A DNA stretch of 64,000 bases from an uncultured Acetatifactor sp. (GTDB lineage Bacteria; Bacillota; Clostridia; Lachnospirales; Lachnospiraceae). The stretch lies in contig CAJUCE010000010.1 of assembly GCA_910584865.1 (NCBI GenBank), positions 30,255 to 94,254 on the forward strand, read 5' to 3'. This document shows positions 18,931-25,624 of the stretch, piece by piece (position 1 is the first letter of the stretch; every line of letters starts with the position of its first letter). Made by a program: the position numbers and the translations under genes. The notes beneath the pieces were generated by a model, which saw only the letters and a program-made list of their open reading frames with translations, made no database searches and was not told where the DNA came from.

Positions 18931-19035
18931 ATGTTGGTAAACGAGTTAAAAGCAGCCATTCATAAAATGGTTGACGCTATTTCGGACAGAAACATTCTGA
19001 TCAAGATTTACACATTCATCAAGTATCTGAAATAG
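18931..19035 (+). CDS. 34-residue phage microprotein
   Basis: ATG at 18931 with a strong AAAGGGGGA ribosome binding site 7 bases upstream encodes MLVNELKAAIHKMVDAISDR and then NILIKIYTFIKYLK. The amphipathic pattern (I/V-x-x-(M/I)-(V/I), ending IKIYxFIKYL) resembles many tiny proteins beside repressors in Firmicutes mobile elements. It points toward the repressor gene and is divergent from the SWIM gene. Its function is unknown. Confidence 0.65.
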   Translation: MLVNELKAAIHKMVDAISDRNILIKIYTFIKYLK

Positions 19036-19062
19036 CTTTTTCTGCTGGTGGTATGCGGGGCC

Positions 19063-19440
19063 TCATTCCTGGCCCCGCATATTGTCTGATAGCCTATGTA
19101 TGAAATCCCGGAAAAGTTTCTTGCTATCATCATCAAGTTTCCAGTATTCCACAATCAGACTTCTAACAAAAGCATCATTGGAAAGCATTGCCGCCGCCTT
19201 TGCAAATTCGTCTTCCGTGAAATCAAGAAACATTTCCCCGCTGCCGTTTCGCAGCCATTCTTCCCGTACATTAAATTCCCGGCATATGTCGGAAATAGTT
19301 CGGTCACTTGGATTTCTTTTTCCGCTTGTTAATTGAGTGACATATGACTGGTCAATGTTAATGCGTTCTGCAAACCGAACTTTTTTCATGCCGAGGGCTT
19401 CAATTAGTGCCCCTATTCTATATCCGATTTCATCATTCAA
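19063..19440 (-). CDS. Phage repressor (HTH, Cro/CI-like)
   Basis: 125 residues when started at TTG 19438-19440, which has AAAGGGGGTGAA 6 bases upstream; a longer ATG frame at 19494 has no such site. The N-terminal XRE-type helix-turn-helix (about residues 8-62) reads MKKVRFAERINIDQSYVTQL, then SGKRNPSDRTISDICREFNV. The C-terminal part is helical and lacks a LexA-type Ser/Lys protease signature, so induction would differ from lambda CI. It is transcribed away from the early promoter and probably controls the switch at 19466-19560. Confidence 0.85.
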   Translation of the reverse strand: MNDEIGYRIGALIEALGMKKVRFAERINIDQSYVTQLTSGKRNPSDRTISDICREFNVREEWLRNGSGEMFLDFTEDEFAKAAAMLSNDAFVRSLIVEYWKLDDDSKKLFRDFIHRLSDNMRGQE

Positions 19441-19465
19441 GCAGTTCACCCCCTTTCTGATTAGG

Positions 19466-19560
19466 ATAGTACCACAAAAAAATGACCCAGTCAAGAAAAA
19501 TGCAAAAAGGATATTGACAAAAATGACTTAGCCATTTATAATTAGGGCACAGTCAAGAAA
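19466..19560. promoter_or_regulatory. Lysis-lysogeny switch: divergent promoters and operators
   Basis: Rightward: TTGACA (19514-19519), 17 bp, TATAAT (19537-19542), a perfect consensus promoter. Leftward: TTGACT (19495-19490), 17 bp, TACTAT (19471-19466) for the repressor. Operator-like words are TGACCCAGTCA (19483-19493, TGAC/GTCA arms, over the leftward -35), AAATGACTTAGCCA (19521-19534, in the rightward spacer) and two exact CAGTCAAGAAA copies (19488, 19550). Control by the adjacent HTH repressor is inferred. Confidence 0.8.
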
Positions 19561-19586
19561 GCAACAGCCAAAGAAGGGAGGACAAC

Positions 19587-19760
19587 ATGAAGGGTACAGA
19601 GGAAACCAGAAAAGAAATGCTTTCTTCCGACACAAAGGAAGTGGCGAAAATCCTTGAAACGCTGGACGAAAATTCCATAGTGCTGGCCAGAACATATATG
19701 ACCGCCTTATCTGACAGGCAAAAGATAGAAAAGGCGAAGCTGGCGGCGGCAGCAGTATGA
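19587..19760 (+). CDS. Small early phage protein
   Basis: 57 residues from ATG 19587 with GAAGGGAGG 8 bases upstream. It is helical (EVAKILETLDENSIVLARTY, then MTALSDRQKIEKAKL) with an Ala-rich end. It is the first gene behind the consensus early promoter, so a regulatory role (Cro- or anti-repressor-like) is possible, but no HTH is evident. Its stop overlaps the region before the next small gene. Confidence 0.6.
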   Translation: MKGTEETRKEMLSSDTKEVAKILETLDENSIVLARTYMTALSDRQKIEKAKLAAAAV

Positions 19761-19795
19761 GAATGCAAGCCAGTTGCAGGAAGGGAGGTGAGAGG

Positions 19796-19975
19796 GTGGA
19801 CGAAAAAACAAAAGCCCTTGCAAATGACATTATAGAGCAATGCCAGAAACAAGGGTTTTCATTCCAGCAAATGGACGCATTACTGGCAAATCTTTCAGTG
19901 AAGCTACAAAGCACAAAAAAAGAACTGACAAGATTAGCAGTAGAAGAAACAGTGGTGAAACTCAAACCGTTTTAA
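19796..19975 (+). CDS. Small early phage protein
   Basis: 59 residues from GTG 19796, which has GGGAGGTGA upstream; an ATG at 19757 would add 13 residues but lacks a site. The sequence is helical (MDEKTKALANDIIEQCQKQG, then FSFQQMDALLANLSVKLQ). It resembles short phage proteins of about 60 residues and no function is recognised. Its end overlaps a leftward gene by 14 bases. Confidence 0.6.
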   Translation: MDEKTKALANDIIEQCQKQGFSFQQMDALLANLSVKLQSTKKELTRLAVEETVVKLKPF

Positions 19976-20156
19976 GAGTTTCCAGCGCTTCTTCAAAAGC
20001 GCTACTGTCCATAACACTGTAGGCTTGCAGGCTGGAAGTAAAACAGTCCAACAGATCGGCTTCCAGATAATGCCCAGTGCATTCACCACGTTGCACATGA
20101 AGCGCAGCGGCTTGTAAAGACAAGTCATAAATCAGTTTTTGTTTATCGGTCATCAT
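19962..20156 (-). CDS. Small leftward phage protein
   Basis: 64 residues (MMTDKQKLIYDLSLQAAALH...). AAGGGGG stands 4 bases before the ATG pair and a TTGCCA-17 bp-TATAGA promoter lies just upstream (20199-20171). It runs against the early operon and overlaps it tail to tail, like constitutively expressed lysogeny genes. Its function is unknown. Confidence 0.6.
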   Translation of the reverse strand: MMTDKQKLIYDLSLQAAALHVQRGECTGHYLEADLLDCFTSSLQAYSVMDSSAFEEALETLKTV

Positions 20157-20170
20157 GGCACCCCCTTCCC

Positions 20171-20199
20171 TCTATAGTCCAGCCCGGCATGGCTGGCAA
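20171..20199 (-). promoter_or_regulatory. Leftward promoter for the 64-residue gene
   Basis: On the minus strand TTGCCA (20199-20194), a 17-bp spacer and TATAGA (20176-20171) fit sigma-70 spacing, 15 bases before the start codon. Confidence 0.5.
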
Positions 20200-20263
20200 G
20201 TACAGTATAGCAGAGGGAAGGGGAAATAAAAAGAGGAAAGCGGCACCGGGAGCCAGAGGGGCA

Positions 20264-20301
20264 GCAGGCGTGAAAGCCTGCGGAGCGGGTTCAATCCCCG
20301 C
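20264..20301 (+). other. tRNA-like double hairpin
   Basis: GCAGGC-GTGAAA-GCCTGC (20264-20281) is followed by GCGGG-TTCAATC-CCCGC (20285-20301), a perfect T-arm with the consensus 7-base T-loop. No matching acceptor 5' strand or anticodon arm could be found, so it is not a complete tRNA. It may be a remnant, perhaps with a variable arm, or a structured leader for the downstream early genes. Confidence 0.35.
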
Positions 20302-20343
20302 CGGGCGCAATAGGGACGCCACCCAAAGGAAAAGGCACTGCAA

Positions 20344-20658
20344 ATGGCAGCGGTCATGCCAGCTATAAAGCATGTAGACGGTCAACAGGTTTTCGGGCAG
20401 GCGGCTTTTAAGGTGAAAGCGGCAGCGGCAGTGCCAGAAAGGAAGGTACAGAAAATGGCAAAAAAGAATAAGGCAAACACAATGGCAAGTGCTGGGCGGA
20501 CTGAAACCATGATACCCCAGGACAACAGGCAGGAAGCCGTGGAAGTGCTGGACTTTCTGCGGACGCTGGAAGACGGCGAAGAAAAAGAAATGCTGGCTTT
20601 CCTGCGGGGTGTACAGTTTGGCAAGCGCATGGGGGCTGGTACTGCCGTGGCAGGGTAA
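20344..20658 (+). CDS. Hypothetical early phage protein
   Basis: 104 residues from ATG 20344 (AAAGGAAAAGG upstream); ATG 20455 with GGAAGG is an alternative giving 67 residues. The conserved-looking part is the C-terminal QEAVEVLDFLRTLEDGEEKE, then MLAFLRGVQFGK, which forms two amphipathic helices. No function is recognised. It opens a run of tightly spaced rightward genes. Confidence 0.55.
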   Translation: MAAVMPAIKHVDGQQVFGQAAFKVKAAAAVPERKVQKMAKKNKANTMASAGRTETMIPQDNRQEAVEVLDFLRTLEDGEEKEMLAFLRGVQFGKRMGAGTAVAG

Positions 20659-20673
20659 GGGAGGGCAGCAGGC

Positions 20674-20823
20674 ATGGCAGAAATTGAAGTAAAGGGCACG
20701 TTTAATGCCCAGGCTTTTTTCACCGCCCTGGCGGCGATTTTGTCAAAACGGGAGCAGGTGAAAATAACGGTAACAGTGACAGAGAAGGAGCGGCCCGCAG
20801 AGGAAATGCGGGCCGCAGGATAG
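20674..20823 (+). CDS. 49-residue early phage protein
   Basis: ATG 20674 is preceded by GGGAGGGCAGCAGGC, which contains the ribosome binding site and the recurring 11-mer. It encodes MAEIEVKGTFNAQAFFTALA, then AILSKREQVKITVTVTEKER. A beta-alpha-beta pattern is likely. The function is unknown. Confidence 0.55.
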   Translation: MAEIEVKGTFNAQAFFTALAAILSKREQVKITVTVTEKERPAEEMRAAG

Positions 20824-20834
20824 GAGGCGGCAGG

Positions 20835-21134
20835 GTGAAAGAAAAAGTGGCCGTATTGGTTCTGTGGATTTTTTTGGTCCTGGGAATTGTCTTCCTGGGG
20901 CAGATCGCCAGGGCGGCACTGCTTTCCCACTTTCCAGGGCAGGAGGACACCCAGGGCACCGTCACCGTGTATCTGAATGACGGCACTGTCTGGGGATACT
21001 ATGGGGAAGCGTCGGTTACATATGACAGGACCGGCTGCCCGCAAGTGACCATGAAAAACGCCTGGTTAGAGGGAAGCACACACCCGGATTTCCAGGTGGA
21101 CGGACTGAAAGGGGAAGGCAATGACAGAAAATAG
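20835..21134 (+). CDS. Small membrane-anchored phage protein
   Basis: 99 residues from GTG 20835 with TAGGAGGCGG upstream. One N-terminal membrane helix (VAVLVLWIFLVLGIVFLGQIA, residues about 4-24) is followed by a soluble domain with beta strands (TVTVYLNDGTVWGYYGEASV). An Nin orientation with an external domain is likely. A superinfection-exclusion role is possible but not shown. Confidence 0.6.
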   Translation: MKEKVAVLVLWIFLVLGIVFLGQIARAALLSHFPGQEDTQGTVTVYLNDGTVWGYYGEASVTYDRTGCPQVTMKNAWLEGSTHPDFQVDGLKGEGNDRK

Positions 21135-21154
21135 GCAGGAGGCATGAAGGAGGA

Positions 21155-22312
21155 ATGGGGAAAGATCAAATAAGCCAGGAAAAGAAAAAAGCGGATTTTA
21201 TGGTCAAACAGCAGCAGGGATACAGCTTTAAAAAAGCATATGCCAGGATACGGGCGCACGAATTTGAAAATGAATGCTATAAACGGGGACTGAATTTCCA
21301 TGTTTCCGTGGGGGGGTTGGACAGCATTACACTGTTTCTCTTCTTGAAAAGCATAGGGATTGACGCCCCTGGTATTAGCGTTTCGTCCCTGGAAGATACC
21401 AGTATCCAGAGAATGCACCGTGCGCTGGGAATTGAGCGGTTAGGAGCGGCAAAAGATGATGAAGGGGTGCCATGGACAAAACCCAGGATATTACAGGAAT
21501 TTGGTTTCCCTGTAATTTCAAAAGAGACAGCCAAAAAAATTGAGGCCCTGGCAAACCCGACAGAAAAAAATAAAGGGTACAGACACGCCATAGTTACAGG
21601 CCAGACGGGAGAGCGTGGCGGTTTCAAGATAAGCAAGAAAATGAAAATGGCCCAGAAATGGCTGAAAAAGTTCGGCGGATACGCAAATGAAGTGGAAGGG
21701 ACCAACTATGACAAGCCGGATTTCAAGGTATCTGCAAAGTGCTGTTACTATCTGAAAGAAAAGCCGTGTGATGACTGGGCAAAAGAACATAACAGCGTGC
21801 CGTTTATGGGGATTATGGCGTCCGAAGGCGGATTAAGAGCCAAAGGGTTAATGGTGAATGGCTGCAATTATTTTGGAGTACATATCACACGGTCTGCCCC
21901 GTTTGCCATTTTCTACCGCAATGACCTTTTGCGCCTGGCGCAGGAAATGGATAAAAAGTGGAAGGAGGGGTGGAAAGAAGAGTTTTACCAGAAAGGGGTT
22001 CGGGAAGGATACCTGCCGGAAGGATATGAAATGCCGGAAAGCATTGTCCCGGAAATTTACGGGGAGATTGCGGAAAGGGAAGATGGGGTTATGTACACCA
22101 CCAAAGCACAAAGAACCGGGTGCAGCATGTGCGGTTTTGGTGTCCATCTGGAAAAGCCCCCGCATAGATTTGACCAATTAAGGGAGAGAAACCCCAAAGA
22201 ATGGCAGTTCTGGCTGTATGAATGCTGTACGGACGAAAACGGGCAGAAATACGGCTGGGCGAAAGTATTAGATTATATCGGCGTCCCCTATAAGAAGGGG
22301 GAGAAGCCGTAG
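21155..22312 (+). CDS. PP-loop ATPase, PAPS-reductase-like (variant loop)
   Basis: 385 residues. The N-terminal adenine-nucleotide alpha-hydrolase fold has VSVGGLDSITLFLFLKS at about residues 50-66, where the usual SGGxDS reads VGGLDS. A Cys pair (RTGCSMCGFGVHLEK, about 328-342) and an ECC triad near the end could bind metal or FeS. Such enzymes activate or transfer sulfur using ATP, including the DndC group in DNA phosphorothioation. It is immediately followed by a second PP-loop gene, and a joint nucleotide- or DNA-modifying role is inferred. Confidence 0.7.
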   Translation: MGKDQISQEKKKADFMVKQQQGYSFKKAYARIRAHEFENECYKRGLNFHVSVGGLDSITLFLFLKSIGIDAPGISVSSLEDTSIQRMHRALGIERLGAAKDDEGVPWTKPRILQEFGFPVISKETAKKIEALANPTEKNKGYRHAIVTGQTGERGGFKISKKMKMAQKWLKKFGGYANEVEGTNYDKPDFKVSAKCCYYLKEKPCDDWAKEHNSVPFMGIMASEGGLRAKGLMVNGCNYFGVHITRSAPFAIFYRNDLLRLAQEMDKKWKEGWKEEFYQKGVREGYLPEGYEMPESIVPEIYGEIAEREDGVMYTTKAQRTGCSMCGFGVHLEKPPHRFDQLRERNPKEWQFWLYECCTDENGQKYGWAKVLDYIGVPYKKGEKP

Positions 22313-22325
22313 GAGGAATAAAAGC

Positions 22326-23678
22326 GTGAAAGGGAAAGACACGGCGGAGGCGAATTTCATAAAAGATGCTGACTGCACCAAAGACACCCCGGTGGTGTAC
22401 GGCAGGCAGGAGCGCCCCGTATATGGCCGCCAGGTGCGCTTCCGCCCCCGTGTCCCTGGGAAACGGAAGACAGCCACGGACAAAAAATCATACCTGCCCC
22501 GGCTTTTGCCCCTGGAAAACTATGACCTGATCATTGTCCTTTTTTCCGGCGGCAAAGACAGCCTGGCGGCATATCTGAAATTGCTGGAATGGGGAGTGCC
22601 CAAAGAAAAAATTGAACTGTGGCACCATGATATTGACGGAGGGCACCCGGACAGGCGCATGGACTGGCCAGTCACCCAGTCCTATGTGGAAGCCTTTGCG
22701 AAGGCGGAAGGGGTCCACCTGCGGAAATCCTGGAGGGTGAACGGGTTCTGGGGCGAAGTGTACCGCCAGGGCGCTTCCTGGCCTGTACAGTATGAAGATG
22801 AAGAAGGGCAGACGGCCACGGTGCCGCTGACCGAAAAGCAAAAGAGAAGTGACGAACTGCGGGAAAAGATACTGGAAGGGATAGCAGAAGAAAAGGACAT
22901 ACAGGAACTGAAAGGATACGGCTACAGAATGAAATTTCCAGCGAAAGCCGGGAGTCTGGCAACACGCTGGTGCAGTGCCTATCTGAAAGTCATGGTGGCG
23001 GAAAGCACTATCCGCAATCTGGAAAGTCTTTCTGATCTGGAACTGTTAGGGAAAAGAATGAAGTTTCCCGCAAAGAGCAGCCCGCAGTCTGGGCGCTGGT
23101 GCAGTGGGGCGCTGAAAATGCAGGTGCAGGGCAGCGTCACGGCGAATTTGGAGAAGACAAAAGCGAATACCAAAATTCTGGTGGTATCCGGGGAACGGAG
23201 AGGGGAAAGCAGCTGCCGTTCCAAACTGAATGAAATGGAATTGCACCGCACATTTGCATATAAAAAGGCCCGGCGGCTGGTCCACCAGTGGCGGCCAGTG
23301 ATAGATCATAGCGAAAGGGATATATGGGAGATCATCAAAAGGCATAAAGTGACCCCGCATTCCTGCTATAGGGCGGGCTGGAATAGGTGCAGCTGTATGA
23401 TGTGCATATTCTCCCTGCCCAAACACTGGGCGGGCATACGGGACATATTCCCGGAAGAGGTGGAGGCAGTAAAACGTGATGAAGAAACGCTGGGCTTCAC
23501 CCTGGATAATAAAAAAGACCTGGAAACCTATATAGGCAGCGCTGAAAGTTGCGTCTACTGGGACCAGGAGGCCATAGAAGAGATCAAAACAGGGGTTTTC
23601 CCTGCGGAACGCATGTATACAGAAAACTGGCGGTTCCCTGCCGGAGCGTTTGGAGGGGCAGAGGGCGGGCCATGTTAA
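22326..23678 (+). CDS. PAPS-reductase-family protein with internal duplication
   Basis: 450 residues from GTG 22326 (AGGAGGAA upstream). A canonical PP-loop FSGGKDSLAAYLKLL lies at about residues 73-87, then WHHDIDGGHPDRRMDWPVTQ. The RMKFPAK ... RWCS ... LK element, typical of substrate binding in the family, occurs twice, 43 residues (129 bp) apart (bases 22926 and 23055). A Cys cluster, RCSCMMCIFS, is near residue 355. It pairs with the upstream PP-loop gene. A role in sulfur-based modification or in metabolism is not settled by the sequence. Confidence 0.8.
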   Translation: MKGKDTAEANFIKDADCTKDTPVVYGRQERPVYGRQVRFRPRVPGKRKTATDKKSYLPRLLPLENYDLIIVLFSGGKDSLAAYLKLLEWGVPKEKIELWHHDIDGGHPDRRMDWPVTQSYVEAFAKAEGVHLRKSWRVNGFWGEVYRQGASWPVQYEDEEGQTATVPLTEKQKRSDELREKILEGIAEEKDIQELKGYGYRMKFPAKAGSLATRWCSAYLKVMVAESTIRNLESLSDLELLGKRMKFPAKSSPQSGRWCSGALKMQVQGSVTANLEKTKANTKILVVSGERRGESSCRSKLNEMELHRTFAYKKARRLVHQWRPVIDHSERDIWEIIKRHKVTPHSCYRAGWNRCSCMMCIFSLPKHWAGIRDIFPEEVEAVKRDEETLGFTLDNKKDLETYIGSAESCVYWDQEAIEEIKTGVFPAERMYTENWRFPAGAFGGAEGGPC

Positions 23679-23697
23679 TGCCAGGAGGGCAGCAGGC

Positions 23698-24276
23698 ATG
23701 AAGGCATACATACCAGAGGATACCGGGCCGGGCTGGTGGCGGGACATTCCCGGATATGATGGGAAATACCAGGTGAACCGAATAGCTGACGTGCGCCGTG
23801 TCTTCCCTTCCGGCCTGGTGCGGGATATGGCCGCATACAGGAAGAGCGGAAAGAAATTCCGGCAGAGGCTTTTTGTCAAGCTGACGAAGGACGGGAAAAG
23901 CACGGAAGTACAGCTTTTAACGATCATGGCCATGACCTGGTACGGGACATGGCCGGAAAACAAGGTGCCGTATCATATCAACAGGAATATCTGGGACAAT
24001 CGCCTGGAAAATATCGGGTTCATTGACCGGGTGAGTCTGGGCAGGCTTACGGGGCACATGAACAGCAGGAGGAAAACCGTCTTTAAAGTTGACAGGGACG
24101 GCAGGGAAGTGGAGGTTTACAGATCGGCCAGGGAGGCGGCGAAAGCTAACCACATGAGTTATCAGACCGTGCTGGACCGGTGCAACGGGAAAGTAAAGAA
24201 CCCCTATGCCCTGGACGGCTTCACATACCGTTTTGAAGACGCCGGGCCGGGAAGAAAGAAAACTGCAATAGAATGA
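23698..24276 (+). CDS. HNH/NUMOD4-type homing endonuclease-like protein
   Basis: 192 residues from ATG 23698 (CCAGGAGGGCAGCAGGC upstream). NUMOD4 is at about residues 12-55 (WWRDIPGYDGKYQVNRIADV). An HNH-like core, VPYHINRNIWDNRLENIGFI, is at about 92-111. A C-terminal NUMOD1/IENR1 helix-turn-helix (EVYRSAREAAKANHMS) is at about 140-155. This is the layout of free-standing phage homing endonucleases. It lies next to the remote DGR target gene, which may have been carried in by such mobility (inference). Confidence 0.8.
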   Translation: MKAYIPEDTGPGWWRDIPGYDGKYQVNRIADVRRVFPSGLVRDMAAYRKSGKKFRQRLFVKLTKDGKSTEVQLLTIMAMTWYGTWPENKVPYHINRNIWDNRLENIGFIDRVSLGRLTGHMNSRRKTVFKVDRDGREVEVYRSAREAAKANHMSYQTVLDRCNGKVKNPYALDGFTYRFEDAGPGRKKTAIE

Positions 24277-24322
24277 TACCCCGCCAGGGGTTCAGATAAA
24301 AAATGAATGGAGGGCAAGACAA

Positions 24323-25297
24323 ATGGTAAGAAGACAGAAGCTGATTGTTAAGGACGAAAGAGGGGTGCCCAACTATATGGCGGCATTCTCCTGGACCGGC
24401 AGCAAGGACCCGGCGCAGGTCCCGCCCATGTTCGTGGTATGCGGGGAGGTTGTGGACGCTATTCTGATTTCGCAGTTCCACAATACCAACATACGGGGCA
24501 TACCGCATTCCCTGCCGTATCGGGAACCCTGGACGCAGATTGATCTGGACAGCGCCGCCAGGGCCTGCCGGGCGAAGGGGGAAGGCTGGCATCTGCTGAC
24601 CAATACGGAATATGCCTATCTGCTGGCGGAAAGCCGGGACCTGGGCACGGAGCCGCACGGGAACACGGAAGGCGGCAGGGATTATGATTTCCCGGAGGAA
24701 TGCGGCGTTACATATGACGGACGCCGGACGCTGACGGGGCTTGACCCGGTGACATGGAGCCATGACCACACGGAAAACGGCGTGTACGGGCTGAAAGGGA
24801 ACGTCTGGGAGATCGTAACGGGATTACGCCTGCAAAAAGGCCGTGTGGAGTATATCCCCAACAATGACGCCGCAGCGGTAAGTACGGCCAGCGATAGCGC
24901 CGCCTGGCAGCAGGCGAAGACAGAGGACGGGAAGACCATCTATCTTTCCGGCGGTAACGGCGTGACGATCACCACGGACCAGGCAAAGGAAGACTGGGAC
25001 GGGGCGCACATGCGGGACATACGGCTTGACGGCCTGGAAAGCATACCGCAGATCATTTTTGACCTGGCTATCCTGCCGCCAGACTACAAAGAGCGCAAAG
25101 ACGGAATATATGTGGACAGCGAACTGGCAGAAGCTGTGCCGTTCCGGGGGTCGGGTTTCAGCAACACTTCCCACGCCGGGGCGTCCGCTGTCAATCTGTA
25201 CCACCCCCGTTCTAACGTCTATGTGTTCATTGGTTTCCGTTCCGCTTTGTACGTGAAAGACTGGAAACAGATCACTGGCAAACTGATCGGGGCGTGA
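24323..25297 (+). CDS. Remote DGR target protein (C-type-lectin/FGE-sulfatase fold)
   Basis: 324 residues. The central part (ARACRAKGEGWHLLTNTEYA, then GLKGNVWEIVTGLRL) matches the formylglycine-generating-enzyme/CLec fold used by many DGR variable proteins and parallels the tail-end target at 58635 (AALAACRKKGNGWHLNQNG, DLCGNVWEWVAGFRL). The C-terminal VPFRGSGFSNTSHAGASAV stretch is the variable repeat VR2 (25138-25247), 110 bp aligned to the template with eight differences, all at template adenines. There is no signal peptide. It is far from the tail genes, between an HNH gene and the replication gene, so its role as a binding protein is inferred and its partner is unknown. Confidence 0.88.
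   Translation: MVRRQKLIVKDERGVPNYMAAFSWTGSKDPAQVPPMFVVCGEVVDAILISQFHNTNIRGIPHSLPYREPWTQIDLDSAARACRAKGEGWHLLTNTEYAYLLAESRDLGTEPHGNTEGGRDYDFPEECGVTYDGRRTLTGLDPVTWSHDHTENGVYGLKGNVWEIVTGLRLQKGRVEYIPNNDAAAVSTASDSAAWQQAKTEDGKTIYLSGGNGVTITTDQAKEDWDGAHMRDIRLDGLESIPQIIFDLAILPPDYKERKDGIYVDSELAEAVPFRGSGFSNTSHAGASAVNLYHPRSNVYVFIGFRSALYVKDWKQITGKLIGA
25138..25247 (+). repeat. DGR variable repeat VR2
   Basis: This 110-bp segment aligns without gaps to the template repeat at 60288-60397. The eight differences correspond to template positions 60304, 60311, 60322, 60349, 60352, 60370, 60376 and 60377, and every one is an adenine in the template. They change template Asn codons to Ser, His, Tyr, His, Tyr and Phe, plus one Ser to Gly change. 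Confidence 0.95.
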
Positions 25298-25307
25298 TAA
25301 CGCCCCG
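25288..25307 (+). promoter_or_regulatory. Post-VR2 inverted repeat (cruciform candidate)
   Basis: CGGGGCG-TGATAA-CGCCCCG is a perfect 7-bp stem with a 6-nt loop, straddling the stop codon of the target gene and 40 bases after VR2. DGR target recognition in Bordetella phage BPP-1 needs a similar hairpin downstream of VR. The equivalent role here is inferred from the matching structure behind VR1. Confidence 0.65.
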
Positions 25308-25332
25308 CAGGAAGCCGGGAAGCAAGAAAAAA

Positions 25333-25369
25333 GCCTTGACAGTGCCGGGAAACACGGTCAAGGCTTTTT
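25333..25369 (+). terminator. Terminator after the remote DGR target
   Basis: GCCTTGAC (25333-25340) pairs with GTCAAGGC (25357-25364), followed by TTTTT. The 327-base gap 25298-25624 otherwise holds the hairpin, an AT-rich stretch with no convincing promoter pair, and an unlikely 96-residue frame. Confidence 0.85.
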
Positions 25370-25624
25370 GCCAACAGATATATAAATCACACTTATATTG
25401 TACCATGTTGGCAGGAAAAAGGCAAGCAAAAATCCGGGAGAATGCCCCGGAAAGCGGGCTTGTATGGGGTATTAACATTCTTACCATACCAGAAAAATAT
25501 AGTGGCATGAAAGCCGGACTGTCAACAGGTGAATATAAGGGAGTAGTACAGGAGGGGAGAGAAGACCCCCTGCTGGCCTGGTAAGAATACCCCTGCCCCT
25601 GGTACAAGGGAAGGCAGGCAGAAA

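Noticed and set aside
20264..20301. Complete tRNA gene
   Set aside because: The T-arm is perfect but no 7-bp acceptor partner, D-arm or anticodon loop with the expected bases could be assembled.
20143..20385. 80-residue minus-strand frame containing a GIEPA-like peptide
   Set aside because: Such peptides are typical translation artefacts of tRNA T-arm sequence; the region holds the tRNA-like element.
25294..25584. 96-residue plus-strand frame after the remote DGR target
   Set aside because: It starts inside the hairpin, spans a strong terminator and shows no family pattern or start site.
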